DNA of 64,000 nt from Ancylostoma caninum (lineage: Eukaryota; Nematoda; Chromadorea; Rhabditida; Ancylostomatidae): contig JBAJFG010000126.1 of assembly GCA_037903475.1 (NCBI GenBank), forward strand, positions 806,001 to 870,000, written 5' to 3'. The stretch's first letter is position 1; every line of letters starts with the position of its first letter. This document shows, piece by piece, positions 10,610-21,362 of the stretch. Made by a program: the position numbers and the translations under genes. The notes under the pieces are model-generated. The model saw nothing but the letters and a program-made list of their open reading frames with translations, did not search any database and had not been told where the DNA came from.

Positions 10610-10855
10610 TTATCGCGTCCGTAGAGAAGATCTGTTGGAACAATGGAGCTCAAAGGTCTGAATGAAGTGCGACAGGAACACCGCGTTTTCAGCTTTGCTC
10701 TCCTGTTTCCGTAGGTAGGACAAGCTATCCACCCAGCGTATTTCCCTCGGCAAAACGTTCTGCCTCGTTTTTATGACCTCAACTGCGGTGTGATGTCGTA
10801 TGCGAAAAGGTTTTGTTCCTGGTCGAGCTCTCATGAACCAATTAGTAGTGACCAT
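10610..10855 (-). CDS. possible host exon or gene fragment, unknown
   Basis: About 82 codons are open on the minus strand from an ATG near 10855 to a stop at 10610. The peptide is well mixed and charged (TNWFMRARPGTKPF, NVLPREIRWVDSLSYL, AVFLSHFIQTFELH) and does not look like translated repeat. Repeats abut on both sides (element end at 10499, degenerate repeat from 10930). I do not recognise a family and found no splice partner. Confidence 0.35.
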   Translation of the reverse strand: MVTTNWFMRARPGTKPFRIRHHTAVEVIKTRQNVLPREIRWVDSLSYLRKQESKAENAVFLSHFIQTFELHCSNRSSLRTR

Positions 10856-10929
10856 AAACAATTTGATAAGGTCATTTCTTTAGAGATACTTCTTTCCAGA
10901 GATGCAGCACGCATTCTACTTTACTGATG

Positions 10930-11760
10930 ACTAGACGGCATACCCGGCTTCGCTCGGGTATTCTACAACCCCGGATCTCTCACAGTGAGGACAAATGATA
11001 TTGCTGATAAAATCATTGCAAGTACCCATAATTTTGGTGACCCTTCCCCTCATACAACCCCGTAAGCGAAAAGTCAGTAGAGTTATTTCGCTGGCAAATC
11101 AGTGGAAAACAGTTGCCATATTCATACTTAGGTTTTTAGAGTGTTCGATTGATCCAGTAAGGACATTTTGCCCCTTTTCAGAAGCAGGAAAAGAACAGAA
11201 GTCATTAATGAATCGATACACAAATTCGTGCAAAACAATTGTTGTATTTGTGTTCAGCATATTGAAAAATCCCTGCAGACACCTCTCCACCGACCCATGG
11301 GTGAAAACAGCCAAAAATCAGCAAAACCGATAATTCGACAATTCGTGCGAAACGGTCATTATATTCGTGTTCAGCGCACTGGAAAACCACAGCAGACATG
11401 TCCCTGCATGTCCCCGAATAAAAACTGATAAAATCGATAAATCGATAACTCGTGCAAAATGGTTGTCATATTCGTGTTCAGCATATCGAGAAACCCCTAT
11501 GTACATTTCCCCACTGACCCTTGAGCAAAAATAGCGAAAAATCAAAGCAAAAGCATGGATAAAAATCTAGAAACCCCAATGGTCTTGTTCCCACTGACCC
11601 ATGAGCAAAAGTAGCGAAAAATCAATAAAATCGATGTAAACGATAAACCAATTTTCTGGAGGAAAGTGGCCTTAAACTTCCGAAGGCCTTTGATGGGTAT
11701 GTGTGCAAAGTTTGGTGTCAATCGGTTAACCCTCTGCAATTTCTATAGACATTCTTCTTT
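10930..11760. repeat. Degenerate tandem repeat with TTCGTGTTCAGC core
   Basis: It starts with CCCGGCTTCGCTCGGG. Several units of about 110-130 bp follow, each with ATTCGTGCAAAA, GTGTTCAGCATAT and an A-rich stretch. Related units recur at 13.2-13.6, 50.2 and 60.3-60.5 kb. The short ORFs on both strands are by-products. Confidence 0.6.
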
Positions 11761-12840
11761 ATATACAGTGAGTTTCATAAGTATAGACGCACCCCAGAAA
11801 ACACTGGCACAGAGTTCCACGTAACTTTTCGGAAAAAACCACGAGTGCAAATTGAATCAGCGTGCCCAAAAACCCCTGTTTCCGTCGTTTCAGCTGTGGA
11901 AAAATAGGTGGATCCAGCATTTCCCTCTCCTAGGGACCGTTTCATAAGTATAAACGCACTTTCAGAAACCTATGATTTCGCAGAGGAAACTCCTATGCAA
12001 CAGCAGATTTGTAGCTGATAGGTCTCCGCAATTCCCAAGCAACTCAGAAAACCATGAGTTGGCGTAGATTTACCCTCCCTTCCAGCAAATGGCTATCAAA
12101 ACGGCTCCTAGTACAGGCAATAGCATTTTTCAGATTTGTTGTGCTGGAAGATGTTCGTTTCAGGCCATGAATGCCATCTGGTAGGATGCCGCAGGGATGT
12201 TCGATGTTGCTAGTTCGATGTTGCTAGTATTAGAAGGCAGTTAGTACCGTCAAATAGGGCTTCTCAAAATGCTTATTTGTTGAGCGACTGGTATAGGTCA
12301 CGCTGGTTTTTCGATGGAAAGTGAGGTTTCTCCTTCTGTGTGCTGCAAGAAAATGTAATAATTGATGCTCCTGTGATTTGAGGAAATTGATTTTGTAGAA
12401 ATGGAAATAATATCGAGGATGTCTTATGAGAGGAAACATCTCCAACTTTGGCAGCGCCTACCTCCAAAGGTGCTCGTTTTGAGAGAGTCTGGCTCTCCTT
12501 CTATGTCACCCTGTCGGCGTGCATTAATTATAATACAGTCCAAATGAAGCTGTTCTCATTCTGTGAAATCATTTAACACATTCGCGACACCGCAGATCTT
12601 CTACTGAGGGCCACTTTGGACCAAAGCGAGTTTGCGCTCGTTTCTCACCAGAGTTGTGTGGATTAGGGCATATTCGACATGCTGATCAAAAATATGTCAT
12701 CTATTTCACTTGGTACAACACTGTGGTACAACACCGTGGTATCTGTTTAGCACAGAAAAGTCTTTTTATGGATCAATTGTATGCATGCAGTAATAAACAG
12801 GTTGTTGGACACCACTACTTCAATCATTTCAATCATTTTA

Positions 12841-13078
12841 AGGGCAATTTATACTGGGTGCGTGCGACTGACGCGCGTGCGTCTATATGATGAAGAATAG
12901 GGCCTAGTCGCAAAGCAGTCGCAGCTCAGACGCACGCGTCTACGGCCTCACTGCGGCCGCGCGTTCTTTTCATTGAGGATGTACATGCCGTGCTGACCGG
13001 TTTCCATGGAAAATCCCTTGCAAATGGATGCGTGCGACTGATGCGCGACTGATGCACGCAGCTAGTATAAATTACCCT
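12841..13078. mobile_element. MITE family A, best copy (238 bp)
   Basis: Inverted ends AGGGCAATTTATACT and AGTATAAATTACCCT, flanked by TTA on both sides (3 bp target duplication). The subterminal blocks GTGCGTGCGACTGACGCGCG and GACTGATGCACGC also pair. Non-coding. Confidence 0.8.
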
Positions 13079-13169
13079 TTACATGTAGGTTTTGTAACTT
13101 TTCGTGTGTGAAGATGTTAGGATAGATAAATGCCGTGAAGAGAATCGTTTCATCTAGAGTACTTGCATC

Positions 13170-13660
13170 ACGGTTTGCGGAAATTTCCGTTGCGGCAATA
13201 CATCATATGGATGTCGAATCCGTGTTTAGCATGTCGAATAATCCCACTTTGAAACGCTTCACTAGATCTCATGAAGAAATTCCATCTACAGTATGTCTAC
13301 AGTAACCCTACAGTGCTGCGCTACGGTGCAAAATGAATATCAAATTCGTGCTGAGCATGTCAAATAACCTTACTCACCAAAGTTGTACTGAATTTCGTCA
13401 ATAAACTGCATTTACAGTGCGCCTACAGTGCCCATACAGCAACACCACAGTAATCTTACAGTACTGCTCTACGGTGCGAAATGGATGACGTATCCGCGTT
13501 TAGCATGTCAAGTGACCCCAAAGTTCAAATTTGCAGTAGATGCTGTGAGAAAATACATCAACAGTACCTACAGTATGCCTACAGTAATCCTACGATATCG
13601 CAGTTACGGTACAAAATGGATCTCATTTGCGTGTTCAGCGTGTAGGATGTCCTTCAGGAG
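13170..13660. repeat. Tandem repeat, about 140 bp units, CTACAGTA-rich
   Basis: Four degenerate units, each with CTACAGTA-type words, GGTGCAAAATG and a GTGTTTAGCATGTCAA-like core at about 13222, 13349, 13496 and 13631. Confidence 0.6.
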
Positions 13661-13763
13661 CAGAATTTGGGGAAGTTTTATCTATGAAAAAGGGTTAAAA
13701 CGGATACGATGGGTCACATTGTCCTCTACGTATCTTCCCGTACGACTAGAGTTCGAGAAATTT

Positions 13764-14003
13764 TTTCGAATATTCGAATATTCGAATAATCGAATGTTTC
13801 GATATGGCCGAATATTCGAATATTCGAATAAACGAATATTTTGAAACACCCGAATATTCGAATATTCGAATAAACGAATATTTCGACGTCTCCGAATATT
13901 CGAATATTCAAATAATTCGAATATTCCAACCTCTCGAATATTCGAATTATTCGAATATTCGATCATGGGCTTCGAATATTCGAATATTTCGAATATTTGG
14001 GAA
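13764..14003. repeat. TTCGAATATTCGAA array 1
   Basis: Near-perfect head-to-tail repeats of the self-complementary word TTCGAATA, with longer spacers such as AAACGAATATTTTGAA. A second array of the same type lies at 15790-16066, inside the same composite element. Confidence 0.9.
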
Positions 14004-14067
14004 GTTGCTCTACATTTATTTCGGCTGAGTATGCAAAGGGAAGTTCTCTGAATAGAACAATTACTCA

Positions 14068-14720
14068 TTAGGTTGCCGCGAAAGTTACTTATTCACTTTA
14101 CCACTATTTACTACTACTTACTTAGTCGAAATCACTTTTGTGTGTTGCTAATTTTTTCGAAATTGATTTGGAATTTCCTGTCCAAAACTTATATAAGGGT
14201 TAGTCAATGCTCTACTTATATCCAGTTTGTCCTATCATTCCGTTGCGATTATGACTGAAAATATTGTCACTGACTACAAGCATGTTCGGCTGCTCCTGGT
14301 TTGATAATTCAGAAAACGTAGCAACTCAAGGGATGCAACAAAAGCGAGCGCCTTCTGGAACTGATTGAATAGAATCCGCGTAGTGGTATCCTTGACCTGG
14401 CAGAGGACCTCCAACGTCATCACGACACAGTATTTTTTTTACCTGTTTCTCCACGGGCAGGCAACGAAATATGACGTGTGGATACCTCATGATCTGAGTG
14501 ACCGCCAGTTTCAAGTGCGTAGAGTGCGCGCATAAACTTTTTGAGTTTTCAACAGAGCTTTGCTCAGCTAGCCATTTTGGTTACCGAACGAAGACGAACG
14601 AGAAGAGGGTTCTTAATGTAATTCACGCAAGGAAATGTGGTTGACTTTTAAGCCAATAACTGGCAAAACTACTGCATAAACGAGAACTACCTCCTCAGAA
14701 AGTACAAAGGAACCATTTGT
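14068..14720 (+). pseudogene. mariner transposase remains
   Basis: A mariner-like end TTAGGTTGCCGCGAAAGTTA starts the block. Further on, broken frames give ALLELIE, NPRSG, DLAEDLQRHHDTV and TKYDVWIPHDLSD, which match the second helix-turn-helix and the WVPHEL motif of mariner transposases. Stops and shifts are frequent, and the catalytic D,D34D part is not recognisable. The right end was not found. Confidence 0.6.
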
Positions 14721-15526
14721 TAAAAGCTGCTGCCAGCAAAACTTACTGTTTGCGCAGAATAATGATTTCACTTACATTGTGTAAATGTTTGTTATGTTGA
14801 AGAAAAAGAATTAATCCGAAAAGACGTCCAAAAATGGCTGAAACTTCCGCGACGTCTAATAAAATAGACAACACTGAAAAGAGTTAAGAACCGATGTTTC
14901 GAACCTAATTTCAAATGAGGCCAGTTCTCAGATGACGGGTTCAGTAATGGAGCTACTAGCAATTGCATGAACTAACCCAGTCCCAAATCACTGAAGCCCA
15001 AAGATATGTACATAACGAGTGCAACACATAGTGTTGCACTCGTTTCTATAATGGGTCTGCATAAGTTTTTTTGCTACAGCAACATACATAGAATGTTACA
15101 GCCATATGATAATTCAGCATGAGTTTCTTTCTAGGTACCGAAAACAAATAGGAGCATTTTTAGAAGTTTTTGACTCAGCAAACTAGTACGTCAAACTTGT
15201 ACCTGCTAATCGCATTGCTGGGTTTCCACCCAACATTTCGAGATCGTTTCTCAGAACAGGTACTTTGTATTGCATAGATAAATGAAATTAGTTTCCCAAT
15301 TGTTGTGCACAGAAGTTGCAGTGGCATGCTGGTGGTAAGGTTGCGGGGTGGGGTTGGAAAAAGTACGATTACTCGAAATGGAGGCGTGGAGCCTCCATGG
15401 CAGACTATTATCATAAAGATTGGAAATTCCCAGTAAGCTCTTTGCTTTTCTGAAGTTTTTTCACCAAATTGAAGGCTCAAGACTTGCCACAAAATTGTAG
15501 CGATCTGTCTACGTCAGCAGGTATTT

Positions 15527-15712
15527 TCAGACAATGTGCAGGTGAACAGCGGTACGAATATTTGGCGTAGGCAACTCTACAGTCAACCAAGTAATTGAAC
15601 GTGATCATTAAATTATCTATGTGCGGTGAGCCTGCAGGAAGTCCGCTGTCAGCCCGCTGAAATAATAATGTGGCGTGCTGACAACGGCAGCAATGCATAC
15701 TGGCGATCTCAA
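15527..15712. mobile_element. GGCTGACCGCGG element, left part
   Basis: It starts TCAGACAATG and follows the 9720 copy through GTCCGCTGTCAGCCCG, AACGGCAG and CAATG. The right part is missing here; a right part occurs at 17310-17621. Confidence 0.6.
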
Positions 15713-15789
15713 ATTTAGCGACGGTAGGTGCTTGCTGATGGAGCTCGAGAATGATTATGAGAGCGAAGGTGCTGTTGAAAATGACAGCT

Positions 15790-16066
15790 CGATTATTCGA
15801 ATGATCTAATATTCGAATGTACCCACCTCGATTATGCGAATATTCGAATAATCAAATAATTAAGAGTGATCGAATATTCGAATATTCGAATAAACGAATA
15901 TTTTGAAAGCATCGAATATTCGAATACTCGAATAAACGAATATTTTGAAAGCGTCGAATATTCGAATATTCGAATAAACCGAATATTCTGATTTTTCGAA
16001 TATTCGAATGTTTCGATGAAACGAGTATTCGAATATTCGAATAATTATTCGAATACTATTCGATTC
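15790..16066. repeat. TTCGAATATTCGAA array 2
   Basis: Same repeat words as at 13764-14003, including the ATCGAATATTCGAATA and AAACGAATATTTTGAAA spacers. Confidence 0.9.
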
Positions 16067-16700
16067 GGTCAACACTCTACGTACGACCCACCGGTGGGTT
16101 GGATTGTCCGTTATGCTTCAGAGCACAGGCTTTCAAAAGATCGAAAACAACCAACTCGTTTTTTTTTTCGACATGGCGATCACCACGTTCCCTCCGGGAA
16201 AGCAAAGCTGTGAAGCTTATTGGAACGGGATAACCCCAGGTATGAGATGAAGTCAACAATGTGCAATGATGATGCAGCGGTTAAATGCCTCTTTTACCCT
16301 CCACTGCATGACGGAGTCGACGCAACGGCTCAGACACCAAGCGCGAATGCATGTTAATGCACATCAAGCGCTTCTTAGTTAGTAGTTAGTTCAGGCAGGG
16401 TATGCGACGCCGTCTTTGATGCGATGTCTTCTTTTGCACACCAAAACTCTTCTTTCGATTGTAAGACTCAATATCTTATACAGATTTGCAGGTGGACCCT
16501 GAAAATTCCCCCTCCATCCAGAGATCCTGCTATTTCAGCAGCCTACTGCATGTAAATCTTTTAGCTGCCCCAGCCTCGCTCCAAAACGTTGTGATCCAAG
16601 TTGAAATGCAGGTTTACGTTGTGAACGCTTATTAGTTCTTATCAACATATCAGGCTCACTTTTCCCTTAAAGATAAAATTTATTTGTATTTTCTCATAGA
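16067..16700. other. no recognised feature inside the composite
   Basis: No repeat partner or credible frame seen. From about 16680 the sequence becomes similar, in reverse, to the left subterminal part of the composite. Confidence 0.4.
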
Positions 16701-17309
16701 CTGCGTCTATGAAACGGCAGATTTAATGGTTATGTGCCAAATCTATCCCGTATTTTCCACAATCACCAGTGAAACAAGGCAAACATAGGTTTTCTGGCAC
16801 GCCGAATCGATTGACTTTTGTAACTTTTCTCATGAAGCGGTGATGAACTGGGTGCCGGCATTTTCTGGAGTGCGTCTATACTTATGAAACGCACTGTATA
16901 CAGATTGCAGGTATTGAATGCGCATGTGCCCTAGCAGTGACTTGCCGGGAACACTGGATACCGAGTCAACGCTTTATCGTTTCAAACTCCTTTGGTACCA
17001 AATCACCTACCCCAGGGGTGGATGGCTTGGTTCGCACGAAAACACATAGAACCATCGACCACGTTTACGTTTACTTCAGAAACACCGATCAGGATGAAGA
17101 AAATTCTCTGCAACGCAGCGATAAATGATACTCGCAGCTCGCTTGAAATATCGAGAAAAAAGTTGTTCATTCATAACAATGTTATCTAGTGATAAGATGG
17201 CGAAGATCAGTGATCAATCCTGCAGCAGACACATACCTCAGATCATTTTGAGAATGATTTTGTTGTAAAACAAGTTGAAATTATCTGACTCTTGTAATGG
17301 TAATCTGAC

Positions 17310-17621
17310 CCTCAGTTATGATTTACGATTCACGATTTACGGCGGTTTTGGAAAATTTACGACTCACTATTTACGAAAACTGAAAAAAAAAATTGGCCCG
17401 TTGGACCCGCACAATGTACGATGCAGCAGTTGTGAACATGGTGACAGTGATAACTGGGATGTATTATATGTACGATGCAAAGGACAGTACCGCGGTCAGC
17501 CAAACCTTCGACAAAGGACCGCGGTCAGCCAAACTTTCGGGTACCGACAGCCAGCTTTCTGTGCGCGGTCAGCCCGTTCCGCATCTCACGGTACCGCGGT
17601 CAGCCCGCTCCATTGTCTGAG
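17310..17621. mobile_element. GGCTGACCGCGG element, right part
   Basis: It ends GTACCGCGGTCAGCCCGCTC and CATTGTCTGAG exactly like 10499. The segment 17405-17455 (GACCCGCACAATGTACGATG onward) is present in the 9720 copy in reverse orientation (10258-10312). A cluster of ATTTACGA words precedes it. Confidence 0.65.
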
Positions 17622-17735
17622 TGTGTGTGTACGTACGTGTGTGTATTCATGTACGTGTGTGTATGCACATGTGTGTGCATGAACGTGTCTGTATATGTGC
17701 GTGTGTGTCCGTGTGTGCATGTACGTGTTTGTCAA
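17618..17735. repeat. TG-rich microsatellite
   Basis: Imperfect TGTGTG and GTACGTGTGTGT repeats directly behind the element end. Confidence 0.85.
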
Positions 17736-17856
17736 TTTTTCTTTTCTTTTTCTTTTTTTTTTCTCATTCACATCACAACTGTCGGTTTTGTTATAAACAA
17801 AGCAGGAACATCATGGAAGCTAAGGAAATGGTGTTGACACTTGAAATAGTACTCAC

Positions 17857-18271
17857 CGCGTGATATCCATTAAGAACTGTCTCTTGAGTTGCGCTCTCAC
17901 CATCTAGGATTTGATTTGATTCATTCGCAGGCCCATGTGATGGAGGTGCCACAAGATCAGGTCTCCCGGATTATTGGCGAGGTAGCGACGACTTTTCAGG
18001 AATATTAAAAAAAACTGGGGCAGAAGCTTTTGTTGGTTCTGATCCCAAAGAAGGCGTTTTCGCTGCTACTTCGCTGTAGGATGCAGAGGCGCTGTGTGCC
18101 ATATCTGTTGGGAGTGTGTTACGTTTCTCCTGTTTTCCCGAAGTAGACTGCTCAGGTTGCCATGCCTACACAAAAAGAAGACAAAGAAATTTCAGGACTT
18201 TTCCCAAGTAAAATTTCATACCTCTGTTATTATCAAGAGTGCGAGTAATACAGGAATCAGACGGCGAACAC
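17857..18271 (-). CDS. secreted-type Ser/Pro-rich protein, two exons, in-frame TAA
   Basis: Exon 18222-18271 lies between an acceptor (AACTTCAG) and a donor (GAG, GTATGA). It encodes VRRLIPVLLALLIITE, which looks like the core of a signal peptide. A 56 nt intron ending TTTTGTGTAG follows. Exon 17857-18165 is 103 codons, phase 0 at both ends, and closes at GCG then GTGAGT. Its product is rich in Ser, Ala, Pro and Glu: AWQPEQSTSG, EVAAKTPSLG, ASAPVFFNIP, PSHGPANESNQILDG. A TAA at 17971-17973 interrupts an otherwise open frame; one substitution (for example GAA to TAA) would explain it. The first coding exon and the 3' part were not found. A family A MITE sits 95 bp upstream. I do not recognise the protein. 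Confidence 0.55.
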
Positions 18272-18365
18272 CTGAAGTTATTTGTTAGCCACAATATAGG
18301 TTGAAATTAAAGTCAATCAAAGTCACGTCTCAAAGGCAGCACCTGCGAAACTTTGTGATCAGTAT

Positions 18366-18581
18366 AGGGCAGTTTCTACTAGATTGGTGTATTTGAAGCG
18401 CGTGCGCCTATATGCTGAACGATCCGGCCAGTTGAATTGTTGACGCAACTCAGATGCACACCAAAGCGAAAGCACGTTCTTCCCATTGAGAATGCACATG
18501 CCGCGTTGACCTGTCCTCATGAGAAGCCCTTTGCAATTGGATGCGTGCGTCTGACGCGCGCCCTCTAGTATCAATTGCCCT
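18366..18581. mobile_element. MITE family A, copy (216 bp)
   Basis: Ends AGGGCAGTTTCTACTAG and CTAGTATCAATTGCCCT, with the usual GCGTGCG and CTATATG blocks inside. Flanked by TAT and CAT. Confidence 0.8.
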
Positions 18582-18970
18582 CATGTGTGGATCACAATAA
18601 GTGAATAGAACCAGGGAATGGTCACCCACTTGGGAGATACTGCAACAAAAGATACACACCCGATCCATAATGTGGTTTTTAGGCCAAAACGTGCGTCAGT
18701 TCATGCTGGCTCAGTCACTCACACTGGCGCACATAGCATTCCCTGACGAGTTCTATTTTCATCAAGGTTTTAAAGGCACGTAAAGCAATTTCTTCATTCA
18801 TTCAAAGACAGGAAAGTTCATATTCAGAACCCTATATTTTTCTCATTTATTTTTCAGACCATTTCCGTAAGTTCCATGCTACCTCAGCGTTGCATAGAAA
18901 ATCTCAGACACGAAGGTTTGTGCAGGTGCTGTTTTCAAAGCAAAATGGTGGTTACTTGGTACGCAGGTAG

Positions 18971-19625
18971 ATACTTATGAGAAATGCCGTTTGGACAACC
19001 GTGTCTGGCTGCCCTACCCATGTTTTGTCAGGATATAAACGAGCTGCAAATGATAACAGCTAGCATGGGTATATAAGCGAAGGAGAAGGGTAAGTATCAT
19101 TCAGATGCAGGGAAGAGGAAGCGACACGGCGGGGATGTAACGTCAACAAGCCTACATAGCAGTTCAGCAGTCAGCAGGTTCCAACGCCTGGAGGGTGCAT
19201 TTCTAGGGCTAGCAGTCATAAACACATAACCGAGCAAGACCAGGTTAGCAATCCTACTTTTGCATCATACATTCCCTAATATTTCCTGGTCTATAGGGTG
19301 AGCAATCGCTTTAACCATCTTTGGTTTCGTGATTAACACCTGATGCATCCCAGCATAGAACGATTCTGCTTCCCCACTACTGAACGCTTGCGCACTCTTC
19401 CTGTGGCCGAGCCAAGTGGTAGGAAAAGAAGAATCTCGAAATTTGGAAATCCTTTGCAGAGATATAAGTGATCGCTGCAAGGTGGCTTCATTTCGGAGAA
19501 CATGTTCAACCGCTCAAGTCAGCAGTCAGTGAACGGATGAAGGATTACTATGAATCCAGCATAACAAATGCGAATGATAAGAGGGCAGCCAGGCACGGTT
19601 GTCCAAACGGCTTATCTCGATACTT
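18971..19625. mobile_element. Family B element (GCCGTTTGGACAACCGTG ends)
   Basis: The left GCCGTTTGGACAACCGTG and CTGGCTGCCCT pair with the right AGGGCAGCCAGGCACGGTTG and CAAACGGC. Partial relatives lie at 31404-31500 (left end), 45620-45790 (right end) and 62510-62880 (interior). No coding frame. Confidence 0.65.
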
Positions 19626-19700
19626 ATTGTTCTAGTTCATACGAATGTCACCTAGAAACTCCATCAAAACCTATGATCTGCTCGATCTGTTATGGCGTGC

Positions 19701-19913
19701 GGGTAAACTGGAGTTGGGGGGGGCCACTCGGTATAAGTCGATGATATGACCTGTCCTACACGTTCTGACTTGTTTGCATTACAGGTAACTACTGTACATT
19801 AGGAGAGCTAACAAGTCAGAGCGTTCTGGACATATCAGCTAACAAGTCTGAACGTGCAGGACAGGTCATTTTATCGACTTATACCAAGTGGCCCCCCCAA
19901 CTCCATTTTACCC
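19701..19913. mobile_element. Foldback MITE, copy 1 (213 bp, hAT-like duplication)
   Basis: Nearly the whole element is one hairpin: GGGTAAACTGGAGTTGGGGG at the left pairs with the right end, then TATAAGTCGATGATATGACC and CTGTCC pair further in. The flanks TGGCGTGC and AGGCGTGC form a 7 of 8 bp target duplication, as expected for hAT-type elements. Confidence 0.75.
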
Positions 19914-20284
19914 AGGCGTGCATCCGCACCGCTAACCACCCCTTCTCTATTGTTATCTCTACTCAGAAACTTCCTCGGAAACTTACAAATGACCACCGAC
20001 AAATGATTAAAAGGTTACCAGCCTGATCGTCCAGCTAACGCCGGACTCTCAGGCTTCTTCTCGTGCTCGCTTCGCTCGCATATTTTCATTGTCCTCAGAT
20101 AAGATTAGTGCAGGTGGACAGAACAGACACTTTCCAGAAAGAAGCATTCTTAACCGCGGTTCATGGAACCATTGACCCACTATGGACAGCTCCTTTCCAA
20201 CAATTTGTGGTGCCGCATTTCGGTGGAAGTAACTAGTGAAAATTAACCGAGTATGTGCAAACTGGCACCGGTGCACCCTTATCT

Positions 20285-20990
20285 CACCGTTGGAACCTGC
20301 CTCCAAAGGTTCCTCTCGTTTTGGACGCCGGCGCACACTTGTCACGCCGTTGGGCCCGACTCCAGGCGTTTCTCCACTTTCAGACGCCGGCGCGCCCTTA
20401 TCACACCTGGACCCGACTCCAGGCGTTTCCCCACTTTTGGACGCCAGCGCATCGTTATCACACCGTTGGACCCGACTCCACGCGTTTCCCCACTTTTGGA
20501 CGCCGGCGCGCCCTTTTCACACCTGGACCCGACTCCAGGCGTTTCCCCACTTTTAGACGCCGGCGCGCCCTAATCACACCGTTGGACCCGACTCCACGCG
20601 TTTCCCCACTTTTAGACGCCGGCGCGCCCTAATCACACCGTTGGACCCGACTCCACGCGTTTCCCCACTTTTGGACGCCGGCGCGCCCTTTTCACACCTG
20701 GACCCGACTCCAGGCGTTTCCCCACTTTTAGACGCCGGCGCGCCCTAATCACACCGTTGGACCCGACTCCACGCGTTTCCCCACTTCTCGACGCCGGCGC
20801 GCCCTTTTCACACCTGGACCCGACTCCACGCGTTTCCCCACTTTTAGACGCCGGCGCGCCCTAATCACACCGTTGGACCCGACTCCAGGTGTTTCCCCAC
20901 TTTCGGACGCCGGCGCACCCTTATCACGCCTTTGGATCCGTCTCCAGGCGTTCCCCCTAATTTGGACGCCGATCAAACCGCTAGCCCACC
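20285..20990 (+). repeat. Minisatellite, about twelve 54-60 bp units
   Basis: Units contain GGACCCGACTCCAGGCGTTT, CCCCACTTT and GACGCCGGCGCGCCC, and some lack a short ACCGTT piece. All three plus frames are open across the array because of its composition; this is not a gene. Confidence 0.9.
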
Positions 20991-21300
20991 TCCAACATAC
21001 TCTGCATGCTGCAATCCCCATCCTTGTCCCTCCTCACCCGTCTGGTTCATCGTCCTCGTTATAAAGGCATACTACCCTTCTCCTTCCTTTTATACGGTCC
21101 TGTGATCATAAACTTATCTCAATCATTCCGACCGTGGTGAAAACAACTGCAGGCCACTAACATGTCTGAACATGACAAAAGTGGCCCGAAACACCCTTAA
21201 ATCAAGGTAAAAATCAAAATTTACCACGTTTTCGTACATAACTCGATGCGCTGAACACAGTGGTGTAGGTATTTTCCGTTTTCGATGGCTGGTTCTCGTG

Positions 21301-21321
21301 CACACACACACACACACACAC
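21301..21321. repeat. (CA)n microsatellite
   Basis: Ten CA repeats at the right edge of the dispersed repeat. Confidence 0.9.
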
Positions 21322-21362
21322 ATGAACTGCCAATTAAGAAGAAGTATGATATTACTGTTAGA

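Larger units (their letters stand above)
11766..16896. mobile_element. 5.1 kb composite bounded by mariner-type inverted ends
   Basis: The left end CAGTGAGTTTCATAAGTATA and the right end, read in reverse, CAGTGCGTTTCATAAGTATA match over about 40 bp. Similarity continues weakly for about 150 bp. TA flanks both ends, as for Tc1/mariner elements. A further internal TIR-like copy lies at 11936-11970. Inside are a family A MITE, two TTCGAATA arrays, mariner transposase remains and half of a GGCTGACCGCGG element, so the original element was much smaller. No intact transposase remains. Confidence 0.65.
20047..21330 (+). repeat. Dispersed repeat carrying a minisatellite, copy 1
   Basis: The flanks CTCAGGCTTCTTCTCGTGCT and CGCTTCGCTCGC on the left, and TATACGGT, AACATGTCTGAACA and GGTTCTCGTGCACACACA on the right, recur at 46349-47090 and, inverted, at 34220-35105. 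The copies differ mainly in the number of internal minisatellite units. Confidence 0.75.

Noticed and set aside
13682..14068. 128-codon minus-strand frame rich in EYSNIR
   Set aside because: Translation of the TTCGAATA array.
18854..18874. Acceptor TTTTTCAG and donor GTAAGT nine bases apart
   Set aside because: A nine-base exon without neighbours cannot be supported.
20236..20632. Three overlapping plus-strand ORFs of 106-125 codons
   Set aside because: They translate the minisatellite in all frames; no protein character beyond the repeat.
20285..20990. Possible CRISPR-like array
   Set aside because: Units are contiguous minisatellite repeats without unique spacers, and the genome is eukaryotic.
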